A program made the translations under genes and the position numbers. Below are positions 44,572 through 53,788 of a DNA stretch of 64,000 nucleotides, in pieces. Where the stretch lies: assembly GCA_001464425.1 (NCBI GenBank), contig LNEK01000040.1:62001-126000 (forward strand). The letters are read 5' to 3'. The notes beneath the pieces were generated by a model that was not told the origin of the DNA, did not search any database, and worked only from the letters and a program-made list of their open reading frames with translations. The stretch is from Alphaproteobacteria bacterium Ga0077535 (GTDB lineage: Bacteria; Pseudomonadota; Alphaproteobacteria; Caulobacterales; Aquidulcibacteraceae). The stretch's first letter is position 1. Every line of letters begins with the position of its first letter.

Positions 44572-45557
44572 GGCAACCACACTTCCAAATGCGTCGGCGG
44601 CATGTTGGGAAACTGCGCGCCGATGGCTCGCGTTTCGAACGTCAGTCCTTCGCCTCGATAATGTGCGTTGAGCGCCGCCGCCAGTTCATTCGCCGCGCTC
44701 TCCTGATCTCGCCCAAAATAGCGTACCTGCGCCGTGCGTGGAAATTCGCTCGCCGCGACCGTGCGAACACCGCGCATGACCCGAAAGTTCGCCTCCCCGA
44801 GTGGGCCACGCAACGGATCGACCGACTCTGCCGTTCTGCCGCCGCCTTCGCGGACATGGAAAAACACCTGGTAGCTCTGCGCACGCGGGGCGTAAGCGCG
44901 CTGAACGATCTCACGCGCTGAATCTGCGCGGGCGCCCACATTTGCGCGGACGGAAGGATCTATGCGCGGCGCTTGTGCGATTGTTGTTTGCTCCGTGGTC
45001 GTAGCTGGCGTCGTCGGCGCGTCGTCGGCCACACGTACCTCGGGCGCCGGCGTGGCCGCAGGCTCAGGCGCGGGCGCGATCACGCTGCGTTCAGCATCGA
45101 ATTCTGCGGTACACGCTTGTGGCTCAGCTTCCTGTTGACTTCGCAAGAGTGAGAAGAAGTCGGTGCGGAATTCGCCGCGTGGCGGCGTGCGGTTCGCAAC
45201 CAGGAAGGAGATCAGGTAGGTTCGGTCCGCCTCAGTGAACGCATCCGCCCCCGTATCGCTGATCTCGGCGGCCGTCGCCCGCGCGTACATGTCAGCGCGG
45301 ACGTTGCAGTACACATTCGGGAAAGCGCTGCCGAGCAATTGCAGTAACGTCGTCTCGGTGGTGACGTCAGCGGCCTTCTCAAGCGATGTGCGGCGCTCGA
45401 AATAGGAGCGATAGCCGTTCTCGATATTGTTGAGCTTTCGCTCGAACGCCTGCTGCTGCATCTGGATTCCGAAGAACGCTGCCGAGGCCACCAAGCTGGC
45501 CACCGGCAGACCTAGGCCCTTTACCCAATCCAGAAGCGTGTTGCCGCCGTCCGCCAT
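44568..45557 (-). CDS. Membrane-anchored protein of unknown function with LytR_C-like tail
   Basis: 329 aa. One TM segment at about 12-28 (LPVASLVASAAFFGIQM), a coiled region (about 30-65), a helical domain to 160, a Pro/Ala/Thr-rich linker (about 165-215) and a C-terminal domain starting QVFFHVREGGG that resembles LytR_C or SPOR-like ligand domains. The function is unknown. GGGGAG precedes the chosen ATG at 45557. The gene is inserted between two plus-strand CoA-ester genes; its stop overlaps the first by 4 bases. Confidence 0.75.
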   Translation of the reverse strand: MADGGNTLLDWVKGLGLPVASLVASAAFFGIQMQQQAFERKLNNIENGYRSYFERRTSLEKAADVTTETTLLQLLGSAFPNVYCNVRADMYARATAAEISDTGADAFTEADRTYLISFLVANRTPPRGEFRTDFFSLLRSQQEAEPQACTAEFDAERSVIAPAPEPAATPAPEVRVADDAPTTPATTTEQTTIAQAPRIDPSVRANVGARADSAREIVQRAYAPRAQSYQVFFHVREGGGRTAESVDPLRGPLGEANFRVMRGVRTVAASEFPRTAQVRYFGRDQESAANELAAALNAHYRGEGLTFETRAIGAQFPNMPPTHLEVWLP

Positions 45558-45668
45558 GTTGCAATCTCCCCTTACCGTAACGCTAGCGCGGGGAGGTGGG
45601 CGCGTCGATTCATACCTCGCGGCCAAAGCGAGAGTTGATCCGGCCGCGCTTCGCGTTACTCAGGGCGC

Positions 45669-46712
45669 ATGACAAAATCCAATCCGGGCAATTTCTTCGA
45701 GGATTTCAGTCCTGGCCAGACCATCTCCCATGCGACGCCGCGCACCGTCACGGAAGCGGATGTAGCCTTCAATACGGCGCTGACCGGCTCGCGCTACGCG
45801 CTCTTCAGCGCTGATAGTTTTGCGCAAAATTGCGGACTGCCGGGCGCGCCGATTGATCCGCTACTGGTCTTTCACATCGTCTTTGGCAAAACCGTGCCGG
45901 ACATTTCGCTGAACGCCGTCGCCAATCTTGGCTACGCCGAGGGCCGTTTCATCACGCCGGTTTATCCGGGCGACACGCTGAACGCGGTATCGGAAGTGCT
46001 GGGCCTGAAGCAAAACTCCAACGGCAAGACCGGCGTCGTCACCGTCCGCACCACCGGCTTCAACCAGGATGACGAAGCGGTGCTGAGCTACGTGCGCTGG
46101 GTGATGGTCAACAAGCGCGACGCTGGCGCGACGGTGACCGATGCGCCGCCGACAACGCCTGCGCCCTTCGTCAAAGGCGCCGAACTCCTTCTGCCGCCGG
46201 GCCTCGACTTCGAAGGCTACGACCTCGGCCTCGCGGGTAGCCCGCACACGTTCGAAGATTACGCCATCGGCGAAAAGATCGATCACGTCGACGGCATGAC
46301 AGTGGAAGAGGCCGAGCACCAACTCGCCACGCGCCTCTATCAAAACACCGCGCGCGTTCACTTTGATGCGCTGGCGCAGAAGGACTCCCGCTTCGGCAAA
46401 CGCCTCATCTATGGCGGCGTCACCATCTCGATCGCCCGCGCGCTTGCCTTCAACGGCCTCGCCAACGCGCAATTGATGCTCGCCATCAATGGCGGCCGCC
46501 ACGTCAACCCGTTGTTCGCCGGCGATACGCTCTACGCGTGGAGCGAAGTGTTGGACAAAGAAGACCTCGGCTCCGCTGGCGCGCTACGCTTGCGATTGGT
46601 TGCGGTGAAAAACCAAAACGCGGCAAGCTTCCCATTCAAAAACGACGCCGGCGAATTCGATCCTAGCGTGGTGCTCGATTTCGATTATTGGGCCGCGATC
46701 CCGAAGCGCTGA
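45669..46712 (+). CDS. mch: Mesaconyl-CoA hydratase (MaoC-family double hot-dog)
   Basis: 347-aa hydratase that interconverts mesaconyl-C1-CoA and beta-methylmalyl-CoA in the ethylmalonyl-CoA pathway. NFFEDFSPGQTISHATPRTVTEADVA at the N-terminus, PDISLNAVANLGYAEGRF near 78, and the second half beginning TFEDYAIGEKIDHVDGMTVEE near 193 with RVHFDALAQ follow known Mch proteins of similar length. The segment KRLIYGGVTISIARALAF matches as well. Confidence 0.9.
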   Translation: MTKSNPGNFFEDFSPGQTISHATPRTVTEADVAFNTALTGSRYALFSADSFAQNCGLPGAPIDPLLVFHIVFGKTVPDISLNAVANLGYAEGRFITPVYPGDTLNAVSEVLGLKQNSNGKTGVVTVRTTGFNQDDEAVLSYVRWVMVNKRDAGATVTDAPPTTPAPFVKGAELLLPPGLDFEGYDLGLAGSPHTFEDYAIGEKIDHVDGMTVEEAEHQLATRLYQNTARVHFDALAQKDSRFGKRLIYGGVTISIARALAFNGLANAQLMLAINGGRHVNPLFAGDTLYAWSEVLDKEDLGSAGALRLRLVAVKNQNAASFPFKNDAGEFDPSVVLDFDYWAAIPKR

Positions 46713-46733
46713 TCGCTAAGCCACAATAATCTA

Positions 46734-46833
46734 CGTCATTCCGGACGCGCGCAGCGCGATCCGGAACCCAGGGGCAACCAGCTCAGTGTTGGCCCCTAGG
46801 TTCCGGGATGCTGCGCATTGCCCCGGAATGACG
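46734..46833. repeat. Long imperfect palindromic intergenic repeat
   Basis: 100-base inverted repeat with outer arms CGTCATTCCGG and CCGGAATGACG and further inner pairing (AACCCAGGGGC with GCCCCTAGGTT). It lies between two convergent stops, so it may act as a bidirectional terminator. Similar CGTCATTCCGG repeats occur in multiple copies in many alphaproteobacterial genomes. Confidence 0.8.
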
Positions 46834-46854
46834 AGGCTTTGTCGTCAGGCATCA

Positions 46855-48609
46855 TCACTCCCGCTCCCGCGCAACCCAAGCCCGCACCCGCGCCTCCAGC
46901 GCATCCAGCGGAATTGCGCCTGCACTCAGCACTTCATCGTGGAACGCGCGCACGTCGAAGCGTTCGCCCAAAGCTTCCGTCGCTTCCGCACGCAGCCCAC
47001 GCAGACGTAGCTCGCCAATCTTGTAGGCCAAAGCCTGCCCCGGCGTAGAGATGTAGCGCTCCAGCTCGGTTTGAATGTTGTGCGGCGACAGCGCGCTATT
47101 TTCGGTAAAGCAGCGCCGCGCCTGCTCGATGTCCCAGCCCATCCAGTGAATGCCCGTATCGGCGACCAAGCGGCACGCGCGCCACATCTCGTAGCTCAGC
47201 CGCCCGAAGCGCTCGTAGGGCGTGCGATACATGCCCATCTCTTCGCCGAGTGTTTCGGCGTAGAGCCCCCAACCTTCAACGAACGCTGTTTCGAACGCGT
47301 TGCGCCGGAAGTAGGGGAGTTCGCCCAATTCCTGCGCTCGCGCGATCTGCAAGTGATGGCCCGGCATAGCTTCATGCACCGTCAGCGCCGGCAATTCGTA
47401 GAGCGGGCGCTGATCGAGCCGCGTGGTGTTCACCCAATACGTGCCGGATTGGCCAAGCGCCGCACTGCCTTGCGTGTAGTACGCGGTGGTCGAGCCTTCG
47501 GCCTGATCCGCTGGAATGACGCGAATGCCGTAAGAGAGACGCGGCAGCGTGCCGAACAGGCGCGGCAATTCTCCATCGGCACGCTTCGCGATCTCGGATG
47601 CGTGGCGCACCAGATCGTCTGGCGTCTGCGCGTAGAACTGGCGATCCGTGCGTAAGAAGCGTTGGAAGGCTGCGAAGTCACCGCGAAATCCGCTGGCGCG
47701 AATTTCCGCTTCCATAAGCGCACGGATGCGCGCCACTTCCTGATTGCCGAGTTCGTGAATCTCCTCGGGCGTCATCTCCGTCGTCGTGTAGGAGCGCACG
47801 AGATAACGATAGAGATCTTCGCCGTCTGGCACGGAGCGCAAGCCCAAGCCTGGCCGCGACGCCGGCAGATATTCGCGCTCGATCGCCGTCACGGCTTCGC
47901 GATGCGCGGGCAGGATGCGTTCGCGGACGATCGTGCGCGCTCGTGCACGGTATTGCTCCTGTTGCGCAGACGGGATTGTGTCCGGCATCGTCGCCAGCGG
48001 CGTCAGCAACGTGTCTTCCAACGTATCGAGTTGAGCGCGCGCCACTTGAAGGCCGCGCTCAGTGACGATGCGCGGCTGGGTGTAGCCGGTGGCGATCCCG
48101 CGGCGGGCGTTGGCGAGGCCTTGCTGATAATAGGTTGGCAGCGCTTCGAGGCGGGCGATCCAGGCTTCCGCATCATCGCCAGATTGGATCGGCGTGGTGT
48201 AGGCGAGGTGAGAGCCTGTGGAGAAGAAGCCGCCGCCATTGCCGAACGAAGCGCGGCTGAAGTCGAGGTCGATACTTTCGATCGTCTGGTCGATTACGCG
48301 AAGAAGGTAGGAGCGATTGAGCGCGTCGTCGTCGTTCAGACCGCGTGTCGGCACGCGCTCAAGCCGCGCCCTGAGTGCGACTAGCTCAGTGCGATAGGCA
48401 AGGTCGCCCTCGCGCGACGCATCCGGCATACGCCGTAAGGCCGCGCGGTCCCCCTCGGACGCCGAGGTGATAGGGTCATAGCGGCGCGACATCTGCTCAT
48501 AAGCCGACACCACGTTGGCCAAGGCGCGGTTGTTGCGCTGTTGGCTGTATGCGGGCGGGCTGGCGGCGGTCACCAGAATGGCCGCGCAGACGGCTAGTGC
48601 TCGGATCAT
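46855..48609 (-). CDS. DUF885-family secreted metallopeptidase
   Basis: 584 aa, with a signal peptide (MIRALAVCAAILVTAASPPAYS) and a helical metallopeptidase-like body. The gluzincin-type motif is HEAMPGHH in LTVHEAMPGHHLQ near residue 405, and the downstream acidic ligand is in FVEGWGLYAETLGEEMG near 435. Family substrates are mostly undefined. The ATG at 48609 is preceded by GGGGAG and begins a clear signal peptide; the frame is open a further 576 bases upstream but that part overlaps sdhC and is a shadow. Confidence 0.88.
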   Translation of the reverse strand: MIRALAVCAAILVTAASPPAYSQQRNNRALANVVSAYEQMSRRYDPITSASEGDRAALRRMPDASREGDLAYRTELVALRARLERVPTRGLNDDDALNRSYLLRVIDQTIESIDLDFSRASFGNGGGFFSTGSHLAYTTPIQSGDDAEAWIARLEALPTYYQQGLANARRGIATGYTQPRIVTERGLQVARAQLDTLEDTLLTPLATMPDTIPSAQQEQYRARARTIVRERILPAHREAVTAIEREYLPASRPGLGLRSVPDGEDLYRYLVRSYTTTEMTPEEIHELGNQEVARIRALMEAEIRASGFRGDFAAFQRFLRTDRQFYAQTPDDLVRHASEIAKRADGELPRLFGTLPRLSYGIRVIPADQAEGSTTAYYTQGSAALGQSGTYWVNTTRLDQRPLYELPALTVHEAMPGHHLQIARAQELGELPYFRRNAFETAFVEGWGLYAETLGEEMGMYRTPYERFGRLSYEMWRACRLVADTGIHWMGWDIEQARRCFTENSALSPHNIQTELERYISTPGQALAYKIGELRLRGLRAEATEALGERFDVRAFHDEVLSAGAIPLDALEARVRAWVARERE

Positions 48610-48698
48610 GAAAAAAATCTCCCCCAGGACGCAAATCTTACCCGGGCCACGCCCGCAATCCAGCGCTGCCGCGACGAATGGCGCGGCAATTCGATTGA

Positions 48699-48726
48699 TT
48701 GACTTGGAGGCCTCCGCGCCTAATGT
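48699..48726 (+). promoter_or_regulatory. Candidate promoter of the sdh operon
   Basis: TTGACT (48699-48704), a 16-base spacer and TAATGT (48721-48726), 45 bases before the sdhC ATG. Confidence 0.5.
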
Positions 48727-48771
48727 CCGGCGCCAGATTCTGCGCACTATATCAAGCACCAAGAGGCTCGC

Positions 48772-49170
48772 ATGGCCGGCGCCCCCCGCCCGGAAGACAG
48801 ACCGATTTCGCCGCATCTTTCGGTCTGGCGCTGGCACGCGACGATGGCGAGTTCGATCCTCCACCGGTTCTCCGGCATCGGGCTTTACGGCGCGGCAATC
48901 CTGTTTTCGTTTTGGCTGATGGCCGCTGCCGCCGGTCAGGAGACCTACGCGCAGATCGCGCCGCATTTTACCACTTGGTACGGTCAGACGGTGCTTTATC
49001 TCATTGTCGCTGCGCTCGCCTATCATCTTGCCAACGGCATCCGTCACCTCGTGTTCGACACCGGCATGGGCCTCACACCGACTGACGCTGACACCAGCGC
49101 CTGGTTCGCCATTCTCTTCGCCATCGCCGCGCCGATCGGGCTGTGGGCGCTTCTGAGCTTCGGAGCCTGA
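48772..49170 (+). CDS. sdhC: Succinate dehydrogenase cytochrome b556 subunit
   Basis: 132-aa membrane anchor with three TM helices. RPISPHLSVWRWH at the N-terminus and SILHRFSGIGLY (quinone-binding Ser/Arg) near residue 28 are diagnostic; a haem ligand is probably a His in LAYHLANGIRHLVFD near 85. It is first gene of sdhCDA and ends 2 bases before sdhD. Confidence 0.95.
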   Translation: MAGAPRPEDRPISPHLSVWRWHATMASSILHRFSGIGLYGAAILFSFWLMAAAAGQETYAQIAPHFTTWYGQTVLYLIVAALAYHLANGIRHLVFDTGMGLTPTDADTSAWFAILFAIAAPIGLWALLSFGA

Positions 49171-49172
49171 CG

Positions 49173-49571
49173 ATGAGCGGACCAACCACCCGAATGCGCA
49201 GTGCGCTCGGCCGCGTTCGCCATCACGGCGCCTCGGGCGAGGGCACCGGCCATTTCATCGCGATCCGCTGGACCTCCATCGCGCTCGCACTGCTCGCGCC
49301 CTGGTTCGTGGTCAGTGCATCGCTGGCGATTCGCGACGGCGGCTATCTCGCCACGATCGATTTCCTCTCTGACCCCTTCAATGCCGTCGGCGTCATCCTG
49401 CTGGTGATCGCCAGCCTCTATCATATGTCGCTCGGCATGCAGGAAGTGATCCTCGATTATATCCATCGCCCGTTCACGAAAGTGGCGCTGCTGCTGATCA
49501 ATGCGGGCGTGCCGCTCGTACTTGGCGCAGGCGCTGTCTTCGCCGTGCTGTCCCTGAATTTCGGAGTCTGA
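49173..49571 (+). CDS. sdhD: Succinate dehydrogenase hydrophobic membrane anchor
   Basis: 132-aa three-TM subunit. [18 protein letters not shown] near residue 22 and [16 protein letters not shown] near 84 (haem His region) match alphaproteobacterial SdhD. The ATG at 49173 fits the sdhC spacing. Confidence 0.94.
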   Translation: MSGPTTRMRSALGRVRHHGASGEGTGHFIAIRWTSIALALLAPWFVVSASLAIRDGGYLATIDFLSDPFNAVGVILLVIASLYHMSLGMQEVILDYIHRPFTKVALLLINAGVPLVLGAGAVFAVLSLNFGV

Positions 49572-49575
49572 TCCT

Positions 49576-51366
49576 TTGGCCGCTTACAATTGGATCGATC
49601 ACACCTTTGACGTCGTTGTCGTAGGCGCCGGCGGCTCCGGCCTTCGCGCCGCGCTCGGCGCTGCACAAGCGGGCCTCAAAACCGCCTGCGTCACCAAGGT
49701 TTTCCCGACCCGCTCGCACACTGTCGCGGCGCAAGGCGGCATCTCCGCCGCGCTTGGCAATATGGGCGAGGATAAGTGGCAGTGGCACATGTTCGACACC
49801 GTCAAAGGGTCGGACTGGCTGGGCGATCAGGACGCGATCGAATATCTGACGCGCAACGCGCCCGCCGCCGTTTACGAGCTCGAACATTGGGGCGTGCCGT
49901 TCTCGCGCACCGACGAAGGCAAAATCTATCAGCGCGCGTTCGGCGGCATGACCAAGAATTTCGGCGAGGCGCCGATCCAGCGCACCTGCGCCGCCGCTGA
50001 CCGCACCGGTCACGCCATGCTGCACACCATGTATGGCCAATCGCTGCGCCACAGCGTCGATTTCTTCATCGAATACTTCGCGCTCGATCTCATCATGGAT
50101 GCGGACGGCGTCTGCCGCGGTGTCACGGCGTGGAAGCTCGATGACGGCACGTTGCATCGTTTCCGCGCGCAAACCGTGGTGCTCGCCACTGGCGGCTATG
50201 GCCGCGCTTATCTCTCCTGCACGAGTGCGCACACCTGCACTGGCGACGGCGGCGCGATGGTGCTGCGCGCGGGCCTGCCGTTGCAGGACATGGAGTTTGT
50301 GCAATTCCACCCGACCGGCATTTTCCCCGCCGGCTGCCTTATCACCGAAGGCGCGCGCGGCGAGGGCGGCTACCTCACCAACTCGAACGGCGAACGCTTC
50401 ATGGAGCGCTACGCGCCGACCGTGAAGGATCTCGCGCCGCGCGACATGGTCAGCCGCGCCATGACGCTTGAAATTCGCGAAGGCCGCGGCGTCGGCCCGA
50501 ACAAGGATCACATCAATCTGCACTTGGATCACCTCGATCCGAAAGTGCTGCACGAGCGCCTGCCGGGCATTTCCGAAAGCGCCAAGATTTTCGCCGGCGT
50601 CGATGTAACGCGCCAGCCGATCCCGGTGCTGCCGACCGTCCACTACAACATGGGCGGCATTCCCACGAACTATCACGGCGAAGTGCTGACCAAAGTCGGC
50701 GCCGATCCCGATAGCGTTGTGCCGGGCCTGATGGCTGTCGGCGAAGCTGCGTGCGTTTCCGTGCACGGCGCCAATCGGCTCGGCTCCAATTCGCTGATCG
50801 ACTTGGTGGTCTTCGGCCGCGCCGTTGGCCTGCGGTGCGCCGCCAAGCTCGAAGCCAACGCCTCGCAGCCGACGCTGCCCGCAAACGCCGGTGAGCCGCA
50901 TCTCGCGCGCTTCGACAAATTCCGCAATGCGAATGGCGGCACGTCCACCGCGAAGCTGCGCGATAAAATGCAGCGCACGATGCAGGACACCTGCGCCGTC
51001 TATCGCACGGGCCCGGTGCTGCAAGAAGGCGTTGAGCGCATGGCCAAGCTCTGGGCCGAAGCGCCAGATGTACGCGTCACTGATCGTTCCATGATCTGGA
51101 ATACCGATCTGGTCGAGACGCTCGAGTTCGACAACCTCATGGCGCAAGCGATCGTCACCGTCACTGGCGGCCTTAACCGCACCGAGTCTCGCGGCGCCCA
51201 CGCCCGCGAAGATTTCCCGGATCGTGACGACGCCAACTGGATGAAGCACACGCTCGCCTGGCTCGACATGAATACCGGCAAAGCGACGATCGATTATCGC
51301 CCGGTCCACACCAACACAATGACCAACGAAGTCGAATACATCCCGCCGAAGAAGCGGGTGTATTGA
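49576..51366 (+). CDS. sdhA: Succinate dehydrogenase flavoprotein subunit
   Basis: 596-aa FAD subunit of complex [19 protein letters not shown] near residue 17, the FAD-linkage His in [15 protein letters not shown] near 43, active-site [22 protein letters not shown] near 240, and the late [20 protein letters not shown] near 395 are all intact. TTG is the start, 4 bases after sdhD. The usual next gene, sdhB, is not downstream. Confidence 0.97.
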   Translation: MAAYNWIDHTFDVVVVGAGGSGLRAALGAAQAGLKTACVTKVFPTRSHTVAAQGGISAALGNMGEDKWQWHMFDTVKGSDWLGDQDAIEYLTRNAPAAVYELEHWGVPFSRTDEGKIYQRAFGGMTKNFGEAPIQRTCAAADRTGHAMLHTMYGQSLRHSVDFFIEYFALDLIMDADGVCRGVTAWKLDDGTLHRFRAQTVVLATGGYGRAYLSCTSAHTCTGDGGAMVLRAGLPLQDMEFVQFHPTGIFPAGCLITEGARGEGGYLTNSNGERFMERYAPTVKDLAPRDMVSRAMTLEIREGRGVGPNKDHINLHLDHLDPKVLHERLPGISESAKIFAGVDVTRQPIPVLPTVHYNMGGIPTNYHGEVLTKVGADPDSVVPGLMAVGEAACVSVHGANRLGSNSLIDLVVFGRAVGLRCAAKLEANASQPTLPANAGEPHLARFDKFRNANGGTSTAKLRDKMQRTMQDTCAVYRTGPVLQEGVERMAKLWAEAPDVRVTDRSMIWNTDLVETLEFDNLMAQAIVTVTGGLNRTESRGAHAREDFPDRDDANWMKHTLAWLDMNTGKATIDYRPVHTNTMTNEVEYIPPKKRVY

Positions 51367-51673
51367 GCGCGCTGGCGCCAGATTGAGTTTTCGCCGTGGA
51401 CCACGAAGGTGTCAGCAGACGGGCGAGAAATCGTATGGACGCGATACACCCTTGGTCATGATGTGCTCACGGCGGTTTTGCGTTGGAAGCGGCCTGACCT
51501 CGCAGACTCGGTGAATGACCCCGGCTAGAGTGCCCTCGACCGACATTACGAACGACCGCTTTCGGCGAGCTCTGGCCGGTCGCGCCGCAGCACGCGAACG
51601 TCTGTTATGCGCCACGTTTAAGCCAATGACCGCGACCTCGTTCAGCGACCAATGTAGCGGCGCATTTTCACAC
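51367..51673. other. Gene-free stretch after sdhA
   Basis: 307 bases where sdhB would be expected. I see no iron-sulfur cysteine pattern in any frame and no convincing gene. Short minus-strand reading frames here do not resemble known proteins. Confidence 0.55.
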
Positions 51674-52474
51674 TCATGGCTGCGCCGCATCGCGCAAGGG
51701 AGCAAGAATCTTCAAGGCCGCATCGATCCGCCCGAAGAGGTCGCTGGCATCGCCCGTCACGCAGCCGGCGTCCCAGAGCGTGCGCTGATCTTCGTGGCCC
51801 TCCTGAGACGACCAGACGATGAAGCCGTAGGGCCCATCGGTCAGCACGCGGTTGCAGTGGAAATCACGGCCCTCATAGGGACGGAAGGTTTCGCGGATGC
51901 GGATGAACGTCTCGTCGGAGACCTGGAACGTCACCGTGCGTTGGGGATCGACATAGAGGCCCTCGCCACCTCGCGGGATGGTCCACGTCGCCGTCGGACG
52001 GCCCCAATACATGTTCTGTAGTTTTATGCTTGTCGGCTCGGGAATTGCCGGCGCAGCGTAGCGGGCGTGGCCCATCTCCTCCATCAGCTCCCAAGCGCGG
52101 TCGGTGTTGCGCGCGAGCGGACGCGTGCCGTCCGCATAGCAGATCGTATGCATGTCGACACGCCGGACTTCTTCGCCGCCTCGGCGCCAAACGATGTAGC
52201 CCGGCGAGGTGTGCCGAGATGGCTCGCTGCACGTCAGGCCTTCTGCTCGCAGCGGTTCGAGCAGCGCTGCAATTTGGCGAAAGTCCTCGCGGCTAGCTTG
52301 GAATTCGTACACTGGATGGGCGCCCCCGGTGCTCACCAGACGCGCGGGCCCGCCGTCCTCGATAGAGTACTTCATGGTCTCGCCATAGAAGACCTCGATC
52401 GAGGCGCCACCCGCGGCCCCACCGCTGGCACATGCGCCAACGCACATCACCAAAGCTATGATCACAGCACGCAT
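51674..52474 (-). CDS. Lipoprotein with duplicated domain, function unknown
   Basis: 266 aa. The signal peptide MRAVIIALVMCVGACASGG has its lipidation site at C15. The mature part is two copies of a domain of about 115 residues: the first contains PGYIVWRRGG and HTICYADG, the second YGFIVWSSQEG and AGCVTGD, each preceded by a conserved Cys (GLTCSEP, DFHCNRV) that could form an intradomain disulfide. No known family was recognised. The internal ATG at 52474 is chosen because it opens the lipoprotein signal. Confidence 0.75.
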   Translation of the reverse strand: MRAVIIALVMCVGACASGGAAGGASIEVFYGETMKYSIEDGGPARLVSTGGAHPVYEFQASREDFRQIAALLEPLRAEGLTCSEPSRHTSPGYIVWRRGGEEVRRVDMHTICYADGTRPLARNTDRAWELMEEMGHARYAAPAIPEPTSIKLQNMYWGRPTATWTIPRGGEGLYVDPQRTVTFQVSDETFIRIRETFRPYEGRDFHCNRVLTDGPYGFIVWSSQEGHEDQRTLWDAGCVTGDASDLFGRIDAALKILAPLRDAAQP

Positions 52475-52638
52475 GCGTATTCCCCCTAAGCCACGTGACC
52501 TCATGGTGATAGCCTGGCAGACGCAGCGTCGGGCGTTATCGGGTTACGCTTGGCACTGTGCGTGCAAACGCCGGCTATTGTTTTGTCTCATTCAATGCAG
52601 TTCCGAGCTAAGCCAAGGCCGCCTACCTATAGGGATCG

Positions 52639-52887
52639 ATGCTGGTGAAGTGGGAAGACGCTTATCCAAACTCGCCGCACTTTCGCGGGCTGCAGCCACT
52701 TAAAATCCCGTCCGGCTGGATGGTTGAGCGGAATGAACTCGACACCACCGCCATGGTCGAGGAAGGCCATTTCGGCGGCTCATCTAGTTTTAGGGCGCGG
52801 CACAAACCCCGGGCCGCTCAAATCCTCAGCCGACAAATGCTTTTTCGACCAGGAATTCGCCAGGGGCGGCGTTTGATCCCTCGGTAA
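52639..52887 (+). CDS. Possible small or truncated protein
   Basis: 82-aa frame. The first 50 residues (KWEDAYPNSPHFRGLQ, LKIPSGWMVERNEL, EEGHFGGSS) look protein-like, while the remainder is basic, low in complexity, and overlaps the 3' end of the opposite-strand reductase gene. It may be a gene broken after GGSSSF. The rest of the region 52475-52825 holds nothing else that I can support. Confidence 0.35.
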   Translation: MLVKWEDAYPNSPHFRGLQPLKIPSGWMVERNELDTTAMVEEGHFGGSSSFRARHKPRAAQILSRQMLFRPGIRQGRRLIPR

Positions 52888-53689
52888 AGCCTGCTCTCAT
52901 CAAAAGCGCCTGCATGTCGTGGTTGAAGCCAAGCGAGCCGCAGATCATGACCCGGTCATGTGCTGGACTGAGCGGCGCAATGCCCATGTCGGCGAACGCC
53001 TTGCCCGATTGCATGAGGTCGGTGATGCGGCCGCGACGCTGGCAGGACCCGCGTGTGCAGGTGGCGTAGCGCATGACATGGAAGGCGGCGGCTTCGCCGA
53101 CGAGAGGATCGTCCGGCAATGCATTGACGACGTCGGCGCTATAGCGAAGCTCAGCTGCATCGCGACAGGTGTGGGTGACGATGACCTGTTTGAATTTGGC
53201 GTAGGTCTCCGGTTCGCGCAGAATGCTGGCGAATGGCGCAAATCCGGTGCCGGTGGAAACCAGGAAGAGGCGTGTGGCCGGCGTCAGTGCGTCAAGCACG
53301 AGCGTGCCGGTCGCCTTGCGCGCCATCAGCACTTCATCGCCGGGCTTTATCCGACACAGGCGCGATGTAAGCGGACCGTCCGGGACGATGATCGAGTAAA
53401 ATTCGAGCGCCTCGGCAGAGGGCGCCGAGGCGATTGAGTAGGCGCGCATCAGCGGACGATCAGCGGTGCGCAGGCCGATCATAACGAACTCGCCAGCGCG
53501 GAAGCGGAATGAAGCTGGGCGCGTGATCGTGAAACGGAAAAGCCGATTAGTATAATGCTGAACCTCGAGCACGCGCTCAGCGCTAAGGTTCTCCGGCAAT
53601 TGCGCGAGCGGCGCGGACGTCTCCAAGCGGTTGATGGAGCGCTTCGGTTTTTCCATGGCGCGCAGGAAGGGAAAGCTTAGCGTGGTCAT
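52826..53689 (-). CDS. fpr: Ferredoxin-NADP reductase
   Basis: 287-aa flavoprotein shuttling electrons between NADPH and ferredoxin or flavodoxin. FAD binding is in MRAYSIASAPS near residue 92, NADP binding in LVSTGTGFAPFASIL near 150 and MICGSLGFNHDM near 245, and the C-terminus EFLVEKAFVG is typical of bacterial FPR. TCTRGSCQRRGRITDLMQSG fits alphaproteobacterial forms. It is divergent from the ArsR gene with a 99-base gap and might supply reducing power to the sulfur-handling genes. Confidence 0.9.
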   Translation of the reverse strand: MTTLSFPFLRAMEKPKRSINRLETSAPLAQLPENLSAERVLEVQHYTNRLFRFTITRPASFRFRAGEFVMIGLRTADRPLMRAYSIASAPSAEALEFYSIIVPDGPLTSRLCRIKPGDEVLMARKATGTLVLDALTPATRLFLVSTGTGFAPFASILREPETYAKFKQVIVTHTCRDAAELRYSADVVNALPDDPLVGEAAAFHVMRYATCTRGSCQRRGRITDLMQSGKAFADMGIAPLSPAHDRVMICGSLGFNHDMQALLMRAGFTEGSNAAPGEFLVEKAFVG

Positions 53690-53723
53690 GGGCTTTGCCT
53701 TGCCTTCGCGCACTGGTGGCTGC

Positions 53724-53771
53724 GTTGATCGGCATCAACAGGCTTGGAAAAAGATGCGTGGATGCTAATAT
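53724..53771 (+). promoter_or_regulatory. Palindrome and candidate promoter upstream of the ArsR gene
   Basis: GTTGAT-CGGC-ATCAAC (53724-53739) is a perfect 6+6 inverted repeat. It is followed by TTGGAA (53744-53749), a 16-base spacer and TAATAT (53766-53771), a plausible promoter. AGGAG lies at 53779, so the leader would be very short. Confidence 0.5.
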
Positions 53772-53788
53772 GTGTCGCAGGAGCGACG

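Noticed and set aside
46855-49185. 776-aa version of the DUF885 protein starting at 49185
   Set aside because: The extra N-terminal 192 residues overlap sdhC on the other strand, are basic and low in complexity, and precede an internal signal peptide; the ATG at 48609 with a ribosome-binding site is the real start.
49498-51309. 603-aa minus-strand frame opposite sdhA
   Set aside because: It is a mirror of the sdhA codon pattern in GC-rich DNA, His/Arg/Ala-rich with no known motif; sdhA is unambiguous.
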